A stretch of DNA of 64,000 bases from Maricaulis sp. (GTDB taxonomy: Bacteria > Pseudomonadota > Alphaproteobacteria > Caulobacterales > Maricaulaceae): assembly GCA_017643585.1 (NCBI GenBank), contig JAEPND010000012.1, forward strand, positions 20,583-84,582, read 5' to 3'. The position numbers and the translations under genes were made by a program. Positions 1 to 9,000 of this stretch are shown here, piece after piece. The notes beneath the pieces were generated by a model that did no database searches, was not told where the DNA came from, and saw nothing but the letters and a program-made list of their open reading frames with translations. Every line of letters starts with the position of its first letter. Within the stretch, counting starts at the first letter, position 1.

Positions 1-3000
1 CTGCCGGGCATCAGCGTGGTCTCCATCGGTGGTGATGGTGGCCAGGGCGGCGATGCCTATGGTTTTGGCTTCAAGGGTTATGAAGGCGGTGAAGGCGGCG
101 AGGGCGGCCTGGTCGATCTGACCAGCTATGTCGATGTCACCACGTCCGGCATCAATTCTCACGGTATCTTCGCCATGAGCCGCGCGGGGCGCGGTGGTGA
201 TGGCGGTTCCGGCTTCATCTGGTCGGATGGTGGTTCTTCGGGCGAGGCGGCCGAGGGTGGCATCGTCAATGTCACCAATCATGGCGCGATCAGCACGACG
301 GGCGATGGCGCTGTGGGTATCATGGCCATGTCGATGGGTGGCGCATCGGGCAATGCCGGCGACAGTTTCGGAATTGTCGGCGATGCCGACAGCGGCAGCA
401 CGGGCGGTAATGGCGCCGCGGTCACGGTCGACAATTACGGCTCCATCATCACGACCGGTGTCGGAGCTGATGGCATTTTCGCGCAGAGCCTTGGTGGCTC
501 CGGCGGCAATTCCGGTTCCTCGGGTGGTATTGTCGCCTTTGGAGGCGGCGGTGGCGGCGCCGGCAATGGCGGCGAGGTCACGGTTACAAACCGGTCCGGC
601 GCGACCATCACCACGCGTGGCGATGAATCCGTTGGTATCACCGCCCAGTCGATTGGTGGCGGTGGCGGCCGGAGCGGTGCGTCTGGCGGTGTTGTGGCCC
701 TGGGCTCAAGCTCAGGCGCGGGCGGCGATGGTGATACCGTTCGTGTTTACAATTACGGCGCCATCTCGACCGGGTTCGATACCCAGGGCAATCTCGGCAT
801 TACCGGTGATCGGGCTCACGGCATCCTGGCCCAGTCAATCGGTGGCGGCGGTGGTTCCGCACGTGGCACGGGCGGCCTTGTGGCCGTTGGTGGTGGTGGC
901 GGCTCCGGCGGTGCGGCCAGTAATGTTTATGTTCACAATGACGGTCTGATCACCACGATGGGCGAGGGTGCGATGGCCATCCTCATTCAGTCCATCGGCG
1001 GCGGTGGCGGTAACGGTTCCAGCTCCGGCGGTATTGCGGCGATTGGCGGCACCGGCGCGGGCGGCGGTTCGGCTGCAGGCGTCTATGTCACAGGCAATGG
1101 CACGATTTCGACGACCGGCGTTGATGCGCATGGTGTCCTGGCGCAGGCGATTGGTGGCGGCGGCGGTAATGGCGGCACCAGCGGTGGTATCGTTGCCGTG
1201 GGCGGCAGCGGTGATGATGGCGGCGACGGCGGCATCGTGAATGTTGCCATGGGCAGCGTGCTCACCGAGGGCGACCGGTCCTTTGGCATCCTCGCTCAGT
1301 CGATTGGCGGCGGCGGCGGTAATGGCGCCGCAGGCGGCGGAATTGTCGGCATTGGTGGCTCCGGCACGGGCGGCGGCCTCGGCAATACGGTCACTGTGAC
1401 CACGTCAGGTCTGATCCAGACGCAGGGCTTTGGAGCAACCGGTATTGTCGCCCAGTCGATCGGTGGTGGCGGTGGTAATGGCGGCGCTGGCGGCGGTATT
1501 GTGGCTGTCGGCGGCGGCGGCGGTACGGGCAATCACTCCAATACCGTCACGGTGAATGCCAATGGCAATATCCTGACAACCGGAGAGAACTCAGGCGCGA
1601 TCCTCGCCCAGTCCGTTGGTGGCGGCGGCGGTAATGGTGGCAGCGCTGTTTCCGGCGGCCTGTTTGCCAGTGTTGCCATCGGTGGCAATGGCGGCGCCGG
1701 CGGTGATGGTGGCAGGGTCTCTGTCAATACGGGTGCCGGCTCTGCAATCGAGACCCGTGAAAACGGATCGACAGGCATTTTTGGTCAGTCTGTTGGCGGT
1801 GGCGGCGGTAACGGCGGTTATTCCGTATCCGGGTCCATTGGTCTGTTCGGGTCTGTTTCCGTAGCCGTCGGTGGTGATGGCGCGACGGGTGGCGACGGCG
1901 GTGTCGTCAGCATGGATATCGACGGGTCGGTCCTGACATTTGGTGACAATGCGCACGCCATTCTCGCCCAGTCCGTGGGTGGCGGCGGCGGTAATGGTGG
2001 CCAGAGTTTTGCCGGGTCGGTCAGTGCGGGCCTGGGGGCTTCGGCATCGGTATCCGTTGCGGTCGGCGGCGATGCCGGTTCAGGCGGCGACGGTGACCAT
2101 GTCATTGTCTACACGTCCGACACGATCCAGACGAGCGGCAATAACTCCTCCGGTTTGCTGGCGCAATCTATCGGCGGCGGCGGTGGTAATGGCGGCTGGA
2201 CCGGTACGGCGACGCTGGCCATTTCCGACGGCGCTGCCGTTGGTATAGGCGTTTCCATGGGTGGTGCCGGCGGCGGCGGTGGCTACGGAAATTCGGTTTA
2301 TGTCGACTCGACCAGCAACACGATCACGGTCGGGAACAACTCTCACGGCCTTGTCGCCCAGTCCATCGGTGGCGGCGGCGGTAATGGCGGCTTCTCCTTC
2401 TCCGGATCGCTGACTGCGGGTGGCGCAGCCGGTATCGGGGTTGATGTCGCCATGGGCGGTGATGGCGGCGCGGGCTCCTACTCGGATGCGGTGACGCTGC
2501 ACAGTGATGGCATCATCCAGACCTCCGGTGACAATTCTCACGGTCTCTTTGCCCAGTCCGTCGGTGGCGGTGGTGGCAATGGTGGCTGGTCGGCGACGGG
2601 CAGTCTCTCCATCGGTGGCACCGCGGGCGTCGGTGTTGGAGTTTCCCTGGGCGGCGATGGCGGCTCTGGCGGCACGGTGCTTGCCGACGTCCTGGTCACG
2701 TCCGACGGTGGTGTCTTCACCTTTGGTGATATTTCTCACGGCATCCTGGCCCAGTCCATCGGCGGTGGGGGCGGTAATGGCGGTTTCGCCTTCTCCGGCA
2801 CGCTCGGTGTGGGTGGAACGGCAGGTGGCGCCGTCAATGTGGCGCTTGGCGGTGACGCGGGCGCCGGCGCGTATGCCAATGACGTAACCGTTCACGCGAC
2901 GGATGTGGTCGAGACGACCGGTGACGGCTCTCACGGTATCGCAGCACAGTCCATCGGCGGCGGCGGGGGCAATGGTGGCTGGTCTGCGACCGGCAATATC

Positions 3001-6000
3001 ACTGCAGGCGGCACAGGCGGCGTCGGTGTGGGCGTCTCGATTGGCGGCGGCGGCGGTGCCGGTTCCTATTCGGGCACGGTGACGGTCACACAGACAGAGC
3101 ATGTCATCACACAAGGCACCGAATCTCACGGTATCCTGGCGCAGTCGATCGGCGGCGGCGGCGGTAATGGCGGTTTTGCTATCGCAGCCGGTGCCGGTTT
3201 CGGCGGCACGGTCGGCGGTTCGGTCAATGTCGCCCTGGGCGGTTCTGGCGCCATTGGTGGCGATGCCAACCACGTTTACGTAACCGCTGAGGATGTCGCC
3301 ACGAACGGCGACGGATCAGTTGGTGTCCTCGCGCAGTCCATCGGTGGCGGCGGCGGTAATGGCGGTTTTTCCATTGCAGCGGGCGTTGGCGGCGGCGGCA
3401 CTGTAGGTGGCGCGGTGAATGTCAGCATTGGCGGTGGCGCCGGTGATGGCGGTGTCGCGCGCAATGTCACTGTTGTTGTCGAAGATGTTGTCACCATGGG
3501 GGATGACGCGATCGGCGTTCTGGCCCAGTCGCTCGGCGGCGGTGGCGGTAATGGCGGCTTCTCCATCGCTGCTGGCGCGGGTGCTGGCGGCACGGTCGGT
3601 GGCGCGCTTGGCGTTTCCATCGGCGGCGGCGCCGGTGATGGCGGTTCTGCGGGTGATGTCACGGTCACGACCGATGCGGTCACGACCATGGGTGACGGCT
3701 CCCATGGTATTTCCGCCCAGTCGATCGGCGGAGGCGGCGGTAATGGCGGCATGTCCATTTCCGGCGGTCTCAGCTTCGGCCAGCAAACCGCGACGATCGG
3801 AGTGACCATCGGTGGTGGCGGTGGCACCGGCGATACGCCTGGCATCGTTCGGGTGACAGCCAATGAGCAGGTTTACACCATGGGCGATGACGCCCACGGC
3901 ATCATGGCCCAGTCCATCGGTGGCGGCGGTGGTGATGGCGGTCTCGCCATCTCCGGTTCGATCACCGCGGGCAGCTCGAACGCTGCCGGCATCAATGTCG
4001 CCCTGGGTGGTGATGGCGGTGGCGGTGCCAACGGCAATGACGTCTATGTCACGACTGAAGACGTTGTTTACACCGAGGGGGACCGGTCTCACGGTATCCT
4101 GGCCCAGTCCATCGGCGGCGGCGGCGGTAATGGTGGCATGTCCATCACCGGCTCGATCACCCTTGCGGGTTCCAATGGCGGTTCGATTGGTGTGTCCATC
4201 GGCGGCGGCGCAGGCGCGGCAAGCGATGCCGGCAATGTCACCACGGTGTCCAACGCCGCGGTCATGACGCTCGGCGACGAGTCGACGGGTATCTTTGCCC
4301 AGTCGATCGGTGGCGGCGGCGGTAATGGCGGCTCTTCGATCTCCGGTTCCATCAATGGCACCGGGTCCAACTCAATCGGTCTGGATCTGTCCTTCGGCGC
4401 CAGTGGCGCAATCGGCGGCAATGCCGGTTCAGTCTCGCTGACGTCTGCAGATTGGGTCTCCACGAGCGGCGATCGTTCGCACGGCATGTTCGCCCAATCC
4501 GTCGGTGGCGGCGGTGGTGCGGGTGGTTTCTCCATCTCCGGCAATGTCAACGCATCGGGCTCCCGCTCGCTTGGCGGAGCGCTGGCGCTCGGTGGTGATG
4601 GCGGCAATGGCGGCAATGCCGGTGCTGTAACGCTCAACAATTCCGGCGATTTCGTCACGACGGGTGGTGATGCTGCCCATGCCATCTTCGCGCAATCGCT
4701 GGGTGGCGGCGGCGGCGATGCCGGATTTGCAGTCTCCGGATCAGCAACTTTCGCAGGCACGACCACCTCATTTGCTGTGCCCTACTCCATCGGCGGCAGC
4801 AGTTCTGATGGCGGTGACGGCTCAACCGTTGGCGTCACCAACAGCTCGCTTCTGGTAACCAGTGGCGATGCCGCGATGGGCATTCTGGCCCAGTCGATCG
4901 GCGGCGGCGGCGGCAATGGCGCCTTCTCGGCAACCGGCAGCCTGGGTATCGGATCCAATGGTGTGGCCGCATCCTTCGGCATTGGTGGCCAGGACGGTGG
5001 TTCTGGCGGCGTCGCCGGTGCGGTGACGGTGAACAATACCGGTGAAATCCTGACGTTCGGCGATTCAGCGATCGCGCTCGCAGCGCAGTCGATCGGTGGC
5101 GGTGGCGGTAACGGTCATTTTGGTCTCAGTGTTGGCCTTGCCGCAGGCACCTCGTCCTTACCGGCGATTGGTTTTGCCATGGGTGGTGATGGCGGTACCG
5201 GTGGTGCCGCATCGACTGTGAATGTTACCAATTCGGCGATCATCAATACCGGCGGCAACAGTGCCCATGGCATCTTCGCCCAGTCCGTCGGTGGCGGCGG
5301 TGGCAATGGCGGCTGGGCCGGCGCGGTGGCGCTGTCCGGTGGCACGAATGCCTATGCCGCGTCTGTCGCTATGGGTGGCGATGGAGGCAGCGGCGGCACC
5401 TCGGCTGGCGTAACGGTTGGCAATACGGCCGGAATCGCAACGCTCGGTGACAATGCGCATGGTATCCTGGCGCAGTCCGTCGGCGGCGGCGGCGGTAATG
5501 GCGGCTTCTCCTTCGCCGCATCCGGTTCGGCCGGCTCGACCGCAGGATCGCTTGCCCTGAGCATGGGTGGTGATGCCGGCAGCGGTAACAATGCGGGCAC
5601 GGTCGACGTCACCAACACGGCGACGATCACGACGACCGGTGTCAATGCGTCTGGCGTGGTCGCGCAGTCCGTTGGCGGCGGTGGCGGTAACGGCGGTTTC
5701 TCCGTCTCCGGTGCGATTTCCGTGGGCTCGACTGCGAACGCAGCGTCTGTCTCGCTTGGTGGCGATGGCGGTACGGGAGGTCTTGGAAACAACGTCACCG
5801 TGACCAATTCCGGCGCCATTGGCACCACCGCGAATGGCGGTGTTGGCATTCTGGCCCAGTCTGTTGGTGGCGGTGGCGGTGCTGGCGGCTTCTCGCTTTC
5901 CGGCTCCGCAGCGGTCGCCGGTTCCAGCAGCCCGCTTTCAGCCTCTGTCTCGCTGGGCGGCAATGGTGGCGATGGCGCAACCAGTGGCACGGTCACTGTT

Positions 6001-9000
6001 GCGAACTCCAATATCATCATGACCGAGGGCGACCAGGCCCAGGGCATTCTGGCCCAGTCCGTCGCGGGCGGCGGTGGTCGTGGCGGATGGTCGGGTTCGC
6101 TGGCCTTTGCTATCGGCAATTCGACCGCGACGGCCTCTGTCAGCCTCGGCGGTGACGGCGGCAGCGGTAATGACGCGGGTGCGGTCTCGGTCACCAATTC
6201 GGCCATGATCTCGACCGTGGGCAATGATTCCACCGGTATCCAGGCTCAGTCTGTTGGCGGCGGCGGCGGTACGGGCGGCTTCTCCCTGTCCGGGTCCGGC
6301 GGTGGCGCAAGCCAGTCTGCCAATACGGCCAGCGTATCCATTGGTGGTACGGGTGGCGGCGCAGGCAATGCCGACGCTGTGACAATCGCGTCCACGGACG
6401 GAGTTGTCACGCAGGGCGATCGGTCGCACGGCCTCTTTGGTCAATCCGTCGGCGGCGGCGGTGGTAATGGCGGCTGGTCCGGCAATCTGGCTGCGGCCTA
6501 TTCCGGCTCCACGAGCCGTTCGATCGGTGTCTCGCTCGGCGGATCCGGTGGCGGTGGCGGCGATGCCGGCAATGTCTCCGTATCGCAGCAGGTCGGCGTA
6601 TCGACCCAGGGCGATGCCGCGCATGGTATCTTCGCACAGTCGCTGGGCGGCGGTGGCGGTAATGGCGGCTTCTCGGTCGCCGGTTCGCTGACGGGTGGTT
6701 CCGGCAGCACGTCGCTGAATGTGTCGCTGGGTGGTTCCGGCGGAACCGCCGGTCATGCCGGCACGGCCAGCATTACCTCGCAGGGAACGGTCACGACGGC
6801 CGGTGCGGGCTCTCACGGCCTGTTCGCCCAGTCCATCGGCGGCGGCGGCGGTAATGGCGGCTTCTCCGGAACCTTCTCCGGTGCGCTGACCTCGTCCCAG
6901 ACGACCTCGCTCGGTGTCGCCATTGGCGGCAGCGGTGCGGGTGGCGGCGACGGCAACAGCGTCTCGATCTCCTCGACGACGGATATCGGCACCGTTGGCG
7001 ATGCTTCCCACGGCATTTTCGCGCAGTCCATCGGCGGCGGCGGCGGTAATGGCGGCTCGACCTTCTCCGGTTCGTTCTCTCTGTCCAACTCCAACTCGCT
7101 CAACGTCTCTATCGGGGGCAGTGGCGGTATTGGTGGTTCCGGTGGTTCGGTCACGGTCAGCCAGTCCGGCGTGATCACGACCTCGGGCGCAGCCGCTTAC
7201 GGCGTGTTTGCAGAATCCGTTGGCGGTGGCGGCGGACAAGGCGGCTATGCCGGCAATCTGTCCCTGACGGGCTCCAACTCCAACACGCTGGACCTGTCTA
7301 TCGGTGGTGATGCCGGCGACGGCAGCACTGGCGGTGCGGTCTCTGTCACGGCGGACGGTGTTGTCCAGACGACGGGCGAGGCCTCGCATGCGATCTTCGC
7401 TCAGTCGATCGGTGGTGGCGGCGGCCAGGGCGGCATGGTTGGTGTCGATGAAGACACGTTCGGCGCCTTCCTGACCGGTTCTACTTCCGGCAGCGCGGGG
7501 ACCAATTCCAACAGCCTCAACGTCTCTATCGGCGGCTCGGGCGGTGCTGGCAACTCCGGTGGCTCGGTGACCGTCAACACGGATGCGACCATCCTGACCC
7601 TGGGTGACCAGGCGGTTGGTGTGTACGCCCAGTCCATCGGTGGCGGTGGCGGTGATGGTGGTGTCGGCTTTGCCACGTCCGGTTCCTTCGGCAAGGGCAA
7701 TAACGGCAATTACGCGATCGGCATTGGCGGATCTGGTGGTGCGGGCAGCGTCGGCGGATCTGTCGACGTGACCAATACCGGCACGATCGTCACGCTGGGT
7801 GGCGCAGCACACGGTGTCTTCGCCCAGTCTGTCGGCGGCGGCGGTGGCCGTGGCGGTGATGCCGGCGGTTTCGTAACCTCCTACAATTCCACTGACGGCG
7901 CCGGAACGCGTGATACCCAGGTATCCGTTTCCATGGGTGGCTCTGGTGGCACCGGTGGCGATGGCGGCGCAGTGACCGTTGATAACCAGGGTTCAATCGG
8001 CGTCGGCGGCGAAATGTCGAACGGTATCTTCGCCCAGTCCGTCGGTGGCGGTGGTGGTGAAGGCGGGCTGGTGTCCCAGTCCGGCGAGCTGGTCAAAACC
8101 TGGCTTGGCTTCATCTCCAACGATGAAAACCGCGCAGCGTCGATCAATATCGGTGGTTCCGGTGGCGCAGCGGGTGATGGCGGCAATGTTGTCGTCACCA
8201 ATAGCGGCGTGATCCTCGCGGATAATGCACGCAGCGGCTACGGCATCTTCGCCCAGTCCGTTGGTGGCGGCGGTGGTGTCGGCGGTTCCGGCCTGGCTGG
8301 CAATGTCGCGGTTGGTGGTGCTGGCGGTGCAGCCGGTGACGGGGGCAATGTCACCATCGACAATAGCGGTTCGGTGACCACTTACGGATCCAATGCGCAC
8401 GGTATCTTCGCCCAGTCCATCGGTGGTGGCGGCGGCGTTGGTGGTGCAACCGATTATGATGACAGCAATGACAGCCGGACGGCTCTTGGCGCTGCAATCC
8501 AGTCGGCGGCAGACCTGACCGAATTCTACCAGTTGCTCAACAGTTTCGAGAACCCGTCCCTGACGCTGAATATCGGTGGCCGGGGTGGCGCAGCCGGTGA
8601 TGGTGGCGATATCAACATCACCAATTCCGGCTCGATCTACACCACCGGTGACGGTGCTCACGGCATCATGGCGCAGTCGATCGGCGGCGGTGGCGGTGTC
8701 GGTGGTGCCGGTTCGGTCGGTGCCTGGGGCGATGTGACGATTTCCGGTATCGGCGGCTCGGCCGGCGATGGCGGTGATATCAACATCACCCATGTCGGTG
8801 ATATCACCACGGAAGGCTTCGGTGCCTACGGTATCTTTGCACAATCCATCGGTGGTGGTGGCGGCGCAGCCGGGGACTACTCTTTCGGCTTTGGCACCTA
8901 CACGACCAATGTCGGACTGAACCCGTTCTCCGGCGGCGATGGCGATGGCGGCGACATCACGATCCGTACCAACGGCCATATCAATATCCGTGGCTTTGGC